Assembly (NCBI GenBank): GCA_964519955.1
Contig: CAZFLM010000030.1
Location: 1-64,000, forward strand
Reading direction: 5' to 3'
DNA: 64,000 bases
Source: CAZFLM01 sp964519955
GTDB lineage: Bacteria; Armatimonadota; Chthonomonadetes; Chthonomonadales; CAJBBX01
Shown: one piece after another, positions 7,000 through 14,096 of the stretch
How positions within the stretch are numbered: the first letter of the stretch is position 1
Layout of the letters: each line of letters begins with the position of its first letter
Position numbers and translations under genes: made by a program
The notes under the pieces: generated by a model
What the model saw: the letters and a program-made list of their open reading frames with translations, nothing else
Databases searched by the model: none
What the model was told of the DNA's origin: nothing

Positions 7000-7951
7000 C
7001 GTAGGCGACCAGAAGCACCCTCTGGGGACGGAAGGCAGCATCGAGCAGAAGGTCGCTGCCATGTGCCGCCTCGTGCAGAGCGGCGAGCGCGGCATGGCGC
7101 TTGCAGACGATGTGCTCCGCGGCCTGGTCGGGGAGTATATGAATGACGACCGTGCGGGATGCGTCTACCCGCCGGCACTCGCGGTGGCACTGATCCGGGC
7201 GGCGGCTGCGCATGGCGACTCGACGCTTCTCACCAGCATCCAGCACCTGGCGACGGAGAGCCTCCACCACAAGGGGTGGGAGCACGTGCAGGCGGTCGCC
7301 CAGGCGTGCCTGCCGATGCTCCTCGAACGAGCCGAGGCACAGCGGGAGCGAGAAGCGCACGACGAGGAGTTGGCGCGGCTGCTCCGGCCGGTCGACGATC
7401 CCGCCTCCGAGACGCTTCTGCGGGCGGCGCAGCCCGCCGGCGACGACACGCTCCTCCGGCCGGTCGACCGCCCGGGGGGCGACCCGCGTCCGACGACCCG
7501 CAAGGGCCTCCTCCGGACCCTGATGACCTGGCTCAAGGGCTCGGAGGCGCCGCAGCACTCGGAGGAGGAGCACATCGAGAGGCTGCGCTGCGAACTCCGA
7601 AACCGCGCCCCGGAGTACGTCCGGCATGCACGGCAGACGGTCCACATGCTGGTCCTGGAGGTCGGCGCCGGCACCGAGCAAGGCCACAGCCTGGAGTACG
7701 CGCTCGCGGTCGTGAAGCTCGTGCGCGCCTACGGCGATGCGGGCTTCCTGACGGAGATGCAGCGCCTGGGCGCCCACACGCCTCGTAACGCCCGGGAGGC
7801 GCGTATCGTGGCCGCCGCTCAGGCGTGCTGCGAGAGCCTCAGCGTTTCGCTTGAAGCTGAGAAGCTGCGCGACGAGCACTTCGCCGAGGAGGCACGGCGG
7901 CTTCTGCTCGGCGAGGTGGAGCAGCAAACGAGCGCCGAGCCGCAGATCTGA
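6983..7951 (+). CDS. HEAT-like protein with duplicated module and central LLRP repeats
   Basis: The 322-residue product contains the ALAV-AHGD-L-LA helical module twice (around residues 55-125 and 232-295). Between them lie three 12-residue motifs: LLRPVDDPASET, LLRAAQPAGDDT, LLRPVDRPGG. The start is taken as TTG 6983 because AGGAGA sits about 7 nt upstream; it overlaps the previous gene by 17 nt. There are no membrane segments. Here the repeats are internal, unlike the tails of the neighbours, so this may be a fusion of two family members. It is the last gene of the LLRP cluster. Confidence 0.75.
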   Translation: MTSPYNVGDQKHPLGTEGSIEQKVAAMCRLVQSGERGMALADDVLRGLVGEYMNDDRAGCVYPPALAVALIRAAAAHGDSTLLTSIQHLATESLHHKGWEHVQAVAQACLPMLLERAEAQREREAHDEELARLLRPVDDPASETLLRAAQPAGDDTLLRPVDRPGGDPRPTTRKGLLRTLMTWLKGSEAPQHSEEEHIERLRCELRNRAPEYVRHARQTVHMLVLEVGAGTEQGHSLEYALAVVKLVRAYGDAGFLTEMQRLGAHTPRNAREARIVAAAQACCESLSVSLEAEKLRDEHFAEEARRLLLGEVEQQTSAEPQI

Positions 7952-7955
7952 GAGA

Positions 7956-7985
7956 CTGACCCGCACCGGTGGAATGCGCTACAAT
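7956..7985 (+). promoter_or_regulatory. possible promoter for the HAD hydrolase gene
   Basis: CTGACC (7956-7961), an 18-nt spacer and TACAAT (7980-7985) lie about 45 nt before the GTG at 8029. The -35 is weak. Confidence 0.35.
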
Positions 7986-8028
7986 CGGCTAACAACCTGC
8001 CACCGCCCTTCCCAGACGGAGAACAACC

Positions 8029-8754
8029 GTGATCGACTTGCCGCCGCCCAGAGCGATGCTGTTCGATATGGACGATACGATTCTGGTGTTCGACGCCGAA
8101 TCGGAGGGATGCTGGCGCGACGCCATCGCCGAGCACGCGCAATGGTACGATGGCCGCACGCCGGACCAGGTCCGCGCCGCCATCCGCGAGGTATCCGACT
8201 GGTACTGGTCGGACGCGGAGCGGCACCGGGTCGGGCGGCAGGCGCTGCCCTGGGCGCGCCGGCAGATCGTCGCCGAGGCGTTTCGCCGCGTCGGCTTGCC
8301 GGGCGAGGAGATGGCGCACGAGGTCGCCGATGCCTACAGCCGCCTGCGGGAGGAGCGGATCCACCCGATGCCGGGCGCCATCGAGACGCTGGAAGCCTTC
8401 CGACGCGCCGGCATGCCGATGGCGCTGCTGACGAACGGCCACCCCGACGGACAGCAGCCCAAAATCGACCGCTACGGCCTCACCCGCTACTTCGATTGCA
8501 TCCTCATCGAAGGCGGATTCGGCTGCGGCAAGCCCGACCCTCGCGTCTTCCGCCACGCGCTGGAGCAGCTCGGAGTGGCCCCCGCCGAGGCCTGGATGGT
8601 GGGCGACAACCTCGTGTGGGACGTCGAGGGGGCGCAGAGGGTGGGTATCATTGGAGTCTGGGTCGACTGGCGGGGCCGCGGATTGCCGCCGGACGCCACG
8701 GTCCGCCCAGACGCGATCGTCGGCTCCATCGCCGAGCTGCCGCGCCCAGCGTAG
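8029..8754 (+). CDS. HAD-family hydrolase (YjjG / phosphoglycolate phosphatase-like)
   Basis: This is a cytoplasmic phosphatase of the haloacid dehalogenase superfamily with a helical cap. Motif I is FDMDDT with the nucleophile Asp13 and the general acid Asp15. Motif II is LLTNG, motif III the lysine in CGKPDPRVF, and motif IV GDNLVWD. The length of 241 residues is normal. The substrate cannot be told from sequence; nucleoside 5'-monophosphates or small phospho-sugars are usual in this subgroup. The GTG start has GGAGA about 6 nt upstream. It lies between the LLRP cluster and argD. Confidence 0.85.
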   Translation: MIDLPPPRAMLFDMDDTILVFDAESEGCWRDAIAEHAQWYDGRTPDQVRAAIREVSDWYWSDAERHRVGRQALPWARRQIVAEAFRRVGLPGEEMAHEVADAYSRLREERIHPMPGAIETLEAFRRAGMPMALLTNGHPDGQQPKIDRYGLTRYFDCILIEGGFGCGKPDPRVFRHALEQLGVAPAEAWMVGDNLVWDVEGAQRVGIIGVWVDWRGRGLPPDATVRPDAIVGSIAELPRPA

Positions 8755-8782
8755 CCGAGGCGCGACAGTGATGGAGCGCGTG
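8755..8782. repeat. type B dispersed repeat arm upstream of argD
   Basis: It starts CCGAGGCGCGACAGTGATGG and matches 193-222 and 27973-28000. It lies directly after the HAD stop codon and about 50 nt before the argD start. Confidence 0.6.
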
Positions 8783-8834
8783 CCGTTCGCCGCGCACAAC
8801 GTGCCGCCATGCCAAACCAACGAAGGAGAAGAAG

Positions 8835-10055
8835 ATGGGTACCACAGCGGTTCAATCCGCTTCCCAGAAGACGTTCGACCTCTACGACGCACACGTGATG
8901 GGCAACTACGGCCGTCTGCCGGTTGTCTTTGTCCGTGGCGAGGGCGCGCGTCTGTGGGATGCGGAGGGCCGTGAGTACCTGGACTTCCTCTCCGGGCTCG
9001 CGGTCTGCGGGGTCGGGCATGCCCACCCGCGCGTGGCCAAGGCCATCGCCGACCAGGCCGCGACGCTGCTGCACGTCAGCAACCTGTACTACAACCCGCT
9101 GCAGGGCGAGCTGGCGCGCCGGCTCACCGCGCTGACGGGCATGGATAAGGCGTTCTTCTGCAACTCCGGCGCCGAGGCCAACGAGTGCGCCATTAAGATC
9201 GCGCGCAAGTGGGCCAAGCAGCACAAGAGCCCGACCTGCCACGAGATCATCACGTTCAACGGCTCGTTCCACGGCCGCACCATGGCGACGATCACCGCGA
9301 CCGCGCAGCCGAAGTACCAGGCGTCCTTCACGCCGCTCGTGCCGGGCTTCCGCTACGTCTCGGTCGGCGACCTGGTCACGCTGGACGAGCTGATCGGTGA
9401 CGACACCGCCGCGGTGATGATCGAGCCGATCCAGGGCGAGAGCGGCATCCAGATCGTGCCGCCCGACTTCCTCAGGGCCATTCGCGCGCTCTGCGACGAG
9501 GCGGGCTGCTTGATGATCGCGGACGAGGTGCAAGCGGGCATGGGCCGCACCGGCAAGTTCCTCGGCATGCAGACGGCGGGGGTCGTGCCGGACGTGGTGA
9601 CGCTCGCCAAGTCCATCGCCGGCGGCCTGCCGATGGGCGCGTGCCTCGCTCGCGGCGACGCTGCCAACACACTCGTCCCCGGCGACCACGCATCGACCTT
9701 CGGCGGCCAGTACGTTGCCTGCGCCGCGGCTCTCGCCACGCTGGACGTAATGGAAGACGAGAAGCTCATGGAGCGGGCCGAGCGTGTCGGCGGCTACCTG
9801 GTGCGCGAACTCGGCAAGCTCGTCGACGAGATGCCGGACAAGGTCGCGGAGGCGCGCGGCGTCGGGCTGATGGTGGCGCTGGAGCTGAACGTGCCGCGCG
9901 CGCAGGAGGTGCGCCCGGCCCTGATGGACCGCGGCATCATCGTCAACGCCGTGGGCGACAAGATCATCCGGATGCTGCCGCCGCTCGTCATCACCGAGGC
10001 CGACTGCGACACCGTCGTAGCCGCGATGCGCGACGTGCTGAGCAGTCTGCAGTAG
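8835..10055 (+). CDS. argD: acetylornithine aminotransferase ArgD
   Basis: This is a PLP-dependent class-III aminotransferase that makes N-acetylornithine in arginine synthesis; homologues may also act on succinyl-diaminopimelate. The protein has 406 residues. It shows FCNSGAEANECAIKIAR, the PLP-contact IADEVQAGMGRTG, and the Schiff-base Lys259 in LAKSIAGGLPMG. The ATG is preceded by AAGGAGAAG. ArgB, the enzyme two steps earlier, is encoded 7.6 kb upstream with the LLRP cluster between them. A perfect 17-bp hairpin follows the gene. Confidence 0.95.
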   Translation: MGTTAVQSASQKTFDLYDAHVMGNYGRLPVVFVRGEGARLWDAEGREYLDFLSGLAVCGVGHAHPRVAKAIADQAATLLHVSNLYYNPLQGELARRLTALTGMDKAFFCNSGAEANECAIKIARKWAKQHKSPTCHEIITFNGSFHGRTMATITATAQPKYQASFTPLVPGFRYVSVGDLVTLDELIGDDTAAVMIEPIQGESGIQIVPPDFLRAIRALCDEAGCLMIADEVQAGMGRTGKFLGMQTAGVVPDVVTLAKSIAGGLPMGACLARGDAANTLVPGDHASTFGGQYVACAAALATLDVMEDEKLMERAERVGGYLVRELGKLVDEMPDKVAEARGVGLMVALELNVPRAQEVRPALMDRGIIVNAVGDKIIRMLPPLVITEADCDTVVAAMRDVLSSLQ

Positions 10056-10064
10056 CAGGATCGA

Positions 10065-10112
10065 GTACCGAGTTCCCCGGCTGCCCCATCGCGCGGCCGG
10101 GGAACTCGGTAC
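10065..10112 (+). terminator. perfect 17-bp hairpin after argD
   Basis: Two perfectly complementary 17-nt arms (GTACCGAGTTCCCCGGC and its inverse) lie at 10065-10081 and 10096-10112 with a 14-nt loop. No T-run follows, so it could be a non-canonical terminator or a palindromic repeat. Confidence 0.5.
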
Positions 10113-10147
10113 AACTACCACCAGTCCCGCCTCACGCGAGGTACCCC

Positions 10148-10990
10148 ATGCTCATCTGGCCGCTCATCGCCCTCATCGCCGCGCAGCAGTTTGCCCCCAC
10201 CGGTCCACCCGATTCGCTCAAGGTAGTGAAGGCCGCCGGCGTCACGTGCCGGGTCATTCGCGTGAACCTGGCCGACCCCCGCGTTCGGGTCACCGTCGAG
10301 GTCGCGAAGGGCTTCCCGCGCCAGGCCGAGAGCTTCTCGTCGATGATCTCGCGGGGTCACCCGACCATCGCCATCAACGGCGCCTACTTCTCCAAGGGCA
10401 ACCTGAAGCCGATCGGCGACATCGTGATCGACGGGGAGATGGTGAACCGCGGGGACATGGGTACGGCGCTGGCCATCACGCGCGACAACCAGGCGGTCAT
10501 CCGGCGCGTCAAGCAGTGGCATGCGGAAGACTGGACGGGGTACGAGACGGTGCTGGCGTGCGGCCCGGCCCTCGTGGTGGCAGGCCAGCCCGACGCGATG
10601 CCGACGGTAGAGGGTTTCAAGGACCCGCATGTGATGGCCGCGACGCCGCGCATGGGCGTGGGTCTGACGGCCTCGCGCGAATTGCTTCTGGTGAACACGC
10701 TGAGCGCGGTCAGCTTCAACAAGTGGGCTGAGGTCATGAAGGCGCTCGGCTGCGTCGACGCGATGAACCTGGACGCCGGCGCCTCGCTCGCCATGTACTA
10801 CCGCGGCAAGACCCTGATCACCCCCGGCCGCCAGCTCACCAACCTCCTGATCGTCTACGTCGACTCCAAGCCGCGCGAGGGTAGTGACGGGGGATCTACG
10901 AGCGTGACAACGCAGGCCCCGCCGGCCACGCGCAAGCCGGACAAGAAGGCCCCGCCGATCGGCTGGCCGCCCGCGAAGGAACGCCCCTGA
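10148..10990 (+). CDS. phosphodiester glycosidase (NAGPA-domain) family protein
   Basis: The 280-residue product has a short hydrophobic N-terminus (LIWPLIALIAAQ) suggesting export. It then has the NAGPA fold seen in uncovering enzyme and bacterial exopolysaccharide proteins: INGAYFSKGNLKPIGDIVIDG near 78-98, ATPRMGVGLT, and the terminal CVDAMNLDAGASLAMYYRG. Family members cleave sugar phosphodiesters or act on cell-surface glycans. The basic proline-rich tail is variable. Its last base overlaps the next start (TGATG). The precise substrate is unknown. Confidence 0.8.
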   Translation: MLIWPLIALIAAQQFAPTGPPDSLKVVKAAGVTCRVIRVNLADPRVRVTVEVAKGFPRQAESFSSMISRGHPTIAINGAYFSKGNLKPIGDIVIDGEMVNRGDMGTALAITRDNQAVIRRVKQWHAEDWTGYETVLACGPALVVAGQPDAMPTVEGFKDPHVMAATPRMGVGLTASRELLLVNTLSAVSFNKWAEVMKALGCVDAMNLDAGASLAMYYRGKTLITPGRQLTNLLIVYVDSKPREGSDGGSTSVTTQAPPATRKPDKKAPPIGWPPAKERP

Positions 10991-11502
10991 TGCGCCGGCT
11001 CTACCTGGTGCGCCACGGTCTCGTCGAGAACCCGCTGGGCTGCGAGTATGGCCGCCTGCCGGGGTTCGGCCTGTCGGAGATCGGCAGGGCGCAGGCGGCA
11101 GCGTCCGCTCGCTTCCTCGCCTCGGTGCCCGTCGAACGCTTCCACGTCTCCCCGCTGCAGCGCACCCGCGAGACCGCGGCCATCCTGAACGACGGCAGGG
11201 GCATTCCCGCTCGCATCGAGGAGCGCATCATCGAGTGGGAGGGGCACGGCCACGGGGAGACGCCGGCAGAGGTGTTCGCGCGCTTCCGCGGCTTCTGGGA
11301 GGAGTGGCGGGCCGGCGATGAGCAGGTGGCTGTGGCGGTATCCCATCGCGACCCGATCCGCGGGTTCCTGATCGGCATGTTCCGGAAAGCCGAATGGGGC
11401 GAGATGGGCAACCTAAACGTCTTCCCGCTCGACACCGGCGGCGTCTACGTCGTCACGGACGGCCCCGACGGACTGCGTGTCGAGCCCGCCTTCACCCCCT
11501 GA
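10990..11502 (+). CDS. histidine phosphatase family protein
   Basis: This 170-residue protein of the phosphoglycerate-mutase-like superfamily has the phospho-acceptor RHG motif at His9 (LVRHG), SPLQRTRETA with the conserved arginine, and a late histidine in VSHRDPIRG. It is shorter than true mutases and resembles CobC/PhoE-type phosphatases. It is coupled to the preceding NAGPA gene by a one-base overlap. It converges tail-to-tail with the minus-strand zinc-ribbon gene, with the two stop codons abutting in TGATCA. Confidence 0.85.
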   Translation: MRRLYLVRHGLVENPLGCEYGRLPGFGLSEIGRAQAAASARFLASVPVERFHVSPLQRTRETAAILNDGRGIPARIEERIIEWEGHGHGETPAEVFARFRGFWEEWRAGDEQVAVAVSHRDPIRGFLIGMFRKAEWGEMGNLNVFPLDTGGVYVVTDGPDGLRVEPAFTP

Positions 11503-12165
11503 TCAGCGGGTCGGGCTGAGCATCGGGCCATGCCCCGCCCCGCCCAAGGCCCGGCTTGCCATCGACAGCACGAAGAACACCATCACCACCGCGAGCACTA
11601 CCATGGCGATGTTGATCCCGATCACCACCCAGCCGCTAACGCGGGCTGTCTTGTTGTCCTGCGTCACCAGGTAGATCGCAAGGCCCAAGGACCCCAGCCA
11701 GGACATGATCCCGATTGCGCCACCACCGGGCCCGGGAATGATGAGCCGCACGACATACTGCAAGGCGAACGTAACCCACATGGCCACGATCGGGAACGTG
11801 TAGTTCTGCGCCGGCTGCTGGGCATAGGGCAGCATCTGCGGCGGTTGTGCCTGCCACGAGCCGAGCTGGTTCTGGAGGTGGCCGTACGGGCGCGCTGCTG
11901 GCGGCTGCGGGGGTACGTATGGCCCAGGTTGAGGCTGTGCTGGGCCCGGGTACACCGAGGGCATGCGCTGGATGTCCATCGGGCGCGTCAGGTCGATGCC
12001 GCCGCCCGGGGGAGGCGACGCGGGATACACCGCCTGCGTCTGGTCGATGGGAGGCGGCGGCGCGAAGGCCGTCCGGTACTGGTGTCCGCAGCGGGAGCAC
12101 ATCGTCTCGTTGAGCGGCGCCTGAAGCTGGCATCGCGGGCACAGCTTGAACGGCTCGGCCATCAC
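11503..12165 (-). CDS. zinc-ribbon membrane protein with proline-rich linker
   Basis: The product (220 residues) starts with a rubredoxin-like zinc ribbon, CPRC at 9-12 and CSRC at 23-26. A linker of about 80 residues rich in Pro, Gln and Ala follows. Three hydrophobic helices occupy the C-terminal half (about 128-215). Such proteins are common in this kind of genome but have no known function. The second Met may be the real start. A repeat element and assembly gap lie upstream, so its promoter region is uncertain. Confidence 0.7.
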   Translation of the reverse strand: MMAEPFKLCPRCQLQAPLNETMCSRCGHQYRTAFAPPPPIDQTQAVYPASPPPGGGIDLTRPMDIQRMPSVYPGPAQPQPGPYVPPQPPAARPYGHLQNQLGSWQAQPPQMLPYAQQPAQNYTFPIVAMWVTFALQYVVRLIIPGPGGGAIGIMSWLGSLGLAIYLVTQDNKTARVSGWVVIGINIAMVVLAVVMVFFVLSMASRALGGAGHGPMLSPTR

Positions 12166-12253
12166 GAACTCCTTCGATGGGAGAACGATCGCCCTGAGAC
12201 AGACGTTCGGTCCATGCGCCCGGTTTCGCCGGCCTCACGCCACGTACAGCGTA

Positions 12254-12501
12254 CCGAGCCGCGACCGTGAGGGAGCGGTCTGCCGTATTCGGCGAACACC
12301 CACCGCCGCTGGCTACACCGCCTGCCGACTACAGCAGACCNNNNNNNNNNNNNNNNNNNNNNNNNNNNNNNNNNNNNNNNNNNNNNNNNNNNNNNNNNNN
12401 NNNNNNNNNNNNNNNNNNNNNNNNNNNNNNNNNNNNNNNNCCGCCGCTGGCTACACCGCCTGCCGACTACAGCAGACCGGTCGCTCACGCTCCCCGCTCG
12501 G
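12254..12501. repeat. BIME/MITE-like inverted-repeat element, type A, copy 3 (split by gap)
   Basis: The left arm at 12254-12280 and the right arm at 12475-12501 match the arms of the element at 57-178. The spacer shares the sequence CGCCTGCCGACTACAGCAGA. An artificial gap at 12341-12440 interrupts it. The 38 nt before and after the gap are the same, so the real element is probably about 110 bp. Confidence 0.75.
12341..12440. other. assembly gap (100 N) within the repeat element
   Basis: The bases 12303-12340 are identical to 12441-12478. The gap is flanked by a direct duplication, as expected when two overlapping contig ends were joined without merging. Confidence 0.95.
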
Positions 12502-12513
12502 AACGGTCGTGCG

Positions 12514-13734
12514 CTACGGAGACGATTCCGCACCCTCGCCGGCGCCGCCCGTGTCTGCCGCCTTCTTGCGCGATGCTCGGGGCTTCTTGAGCGGCGGCGT
12601 TTCATCGACCGAGTGCTGCTGCTCCGCGATCGTCCCTGCGTCGACCCGGTACACCTTGGCTTCCTCCACGATGTCCTGCGGGAAAGACTCCAGACTCGTG
12701 CACGTCATGAACGTCTGGCACTTGCGGTGGATCCACTTGAGCAGGTGTCCGCGGCGGCCGTCGTCCAGGTCGGACATCACGTCGTCGAGCAGGAGGATGG
12801 GTGGCTCGCCGATCTGAGCCTCGATGAGCAGGTACTCGGCCAGCTTGATGCTCAGGACCACCGTGCGCTGCTGGCCCTGGCTGCCGAACGGGCGCGCATC
12901 CATCTCGCCGATGAGGAACTGCAGGTCGTCGCGCTGCGGACCGACCAGCGACGTCCCGCGACGCATCTCATCGACGCGCATCTCCGCGATCTGCGCACGG
13001 AAGACCTCGGCCACCTCCTCGGCTCGCCTGGCCTCCCCAAGCCGCAGGTTCGGCACATAGCGCACCGTCAGGTTCTCTCGCCCCTCGGTCAGCTTGCGGT
13101 GCACCTCGTCGGCCAACGGCGCCAGTCGCTCGATGTAGAAACGCCTCTTCTCGACCAGCGTTGCCCCGTACAGCACGAGTTGCTCGTCCCAGGCCTCCAG
13201 ACCCGAATTCCGCACCGGGCGCTCTCTCAGGTCACGCAGGAGCCGATTCCGCTGCTCCAGTACCTTGCGGTAGCTCGCCAGGTCGAAGCAGTACTTGGGA
13301 CTGATCTGCGAGATCTCCGTGCTCAGGTACCGGCGCCTGACCGATGGCTCGCCCGACACAATGCTCAGATCCAGCGCGCCGAAGAAGACCACATTGATCT
13401 GGCCGAGCAGCTCCATCACCCGGTCGCGCTTCGATCCGTTGACGCGGACCGCCTTCTTGTCGCCGGGAAAGACGTCCACTTCGAGGAGGACCGGCCCGGT
13501 CTTCTCGCGCTCGACCTCAGCCCAGATGTTCGCCGCGGCCGCGGATTGCCGAATCATCTCGGCTTCGCGCGAGGCCTTCAGGCTGCGAGTCGTCGCGAGG
13601 AGGTGGACAGCTTCGAGGAGATTGGTCTTGCCCTGGGCGTTCTGTCCGACCAGCACGTTCAGCCCAGGAGCGGGAGATACCACCAGTTCGGCGTAGTTGC
13701 GAAAGTCGCGAAGCCGGATGCTCTGAACTTGCAT
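12514..13734 (-). CDS. recF: DNA replication and repair protein RecF
   Basis: RecF is an SMC-like ATPase that loads RecA at gaps with RecO and RecR. The protein (406 residues) begins QSIRLRDFRNYAEL. It has Walker A GQNAQGKTNLLEA with Lys36, the signature GSQGQQRTVVLSIKLAE, and Walker B PILLLDDVMSDLD. The last 35 or so residues, rich in K, P, A, G and E, go beyond the usual family end. The gene follows dnaA on the same strand across a 360-bp intergenic region; dnaN, normally between them, is absent here. Confidence 0.95.
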   Translation of the reverse strand: MQVQSIRLRDFRNYAELVVSPAPGLNVLVGQNAQGKTNLLEAVHLLATTRSLKASREAEMIRQSAAAANIWAEVEREKTGPVLLEVDVFPGDKKAVRVNGSKRDRVMELLGQINVVFFGALDLSIVSGEPSVRRRYLSTEISQISPKYCFDLASYRKVLEQRNRLLRDLRERPVRNSGLEAWDEQLVLYGATLVEKRRFYIERLAPLADEVHRKLTEGRENLTVRYVPNLRLGEARRAEEVAEVFRAQIAEMRVDEMRRGTSLVGPQRDDLQFLIGEMDARPFGSQGQQRTVVLSIKLAEYLLIEAQIGEPPILLLDDVMSDLDDGRRGHLLKWIHRKCQTFMTCTSLESFPQDIVEEAKVYRVDAGTIAEQQHSVDETPPLKKPRASRKKAADTGGAGEGAESSP

Positions 13735-14096
13735 AGGGGCCTATTCCAGACATCCGGATCGCTCACCCGGGTCGCTCAAAGCTCCCTGGTCAACACTCCG
13801 AGTAGGGTCTTGTCAGAGTCCTTAAGGCTTATATAAAGAACCGGCAGTGGTAGTGGTGCCTGTGCATGGTGTGCATAACCCGGGATTCGGTGCATTCCCC
13901 CTCGTGAACAGGCTCCCGGCGCCCGCTCGCACACCCCGTGCATGGTCCGTGCACTTCCAGCATACCTGCCGTGCCAGGATGCGCAACTCCCGACTTGTGC
14001 ACCACCGCCGACCGATTCACCAACTCCCCGTGCACCGGGGTGTGCACAACCTCTGCCACATAAGCAGAAGGGCGGGGTATCCCCGCCCTCCGTTGT
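13735..14096. other. oriC: candidate chromosomal origin oriC (dnaA-recF intergenic region)
   Basis: The region has no gene. It holds about eight GTGCA words within 190 bp. One is a perfect DnaA box (TGTGCATAA at 13870-13878, which is TTATGCACA on the minus strand). Others are near-consensus: 13861-13869, 13995-14003, and 14041-14049 (TTGTGCACA on the minus strand, 8 of 9). An AT-rich stretch, TTAAGGCTTATATAAAG (13822-13838), could be the unwinding element in this GC-rich genome. A DnaA-box cluster beside dnaA is the standard oriC setting. Direct proof would need skew or replication data. Confidence 0.65.
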
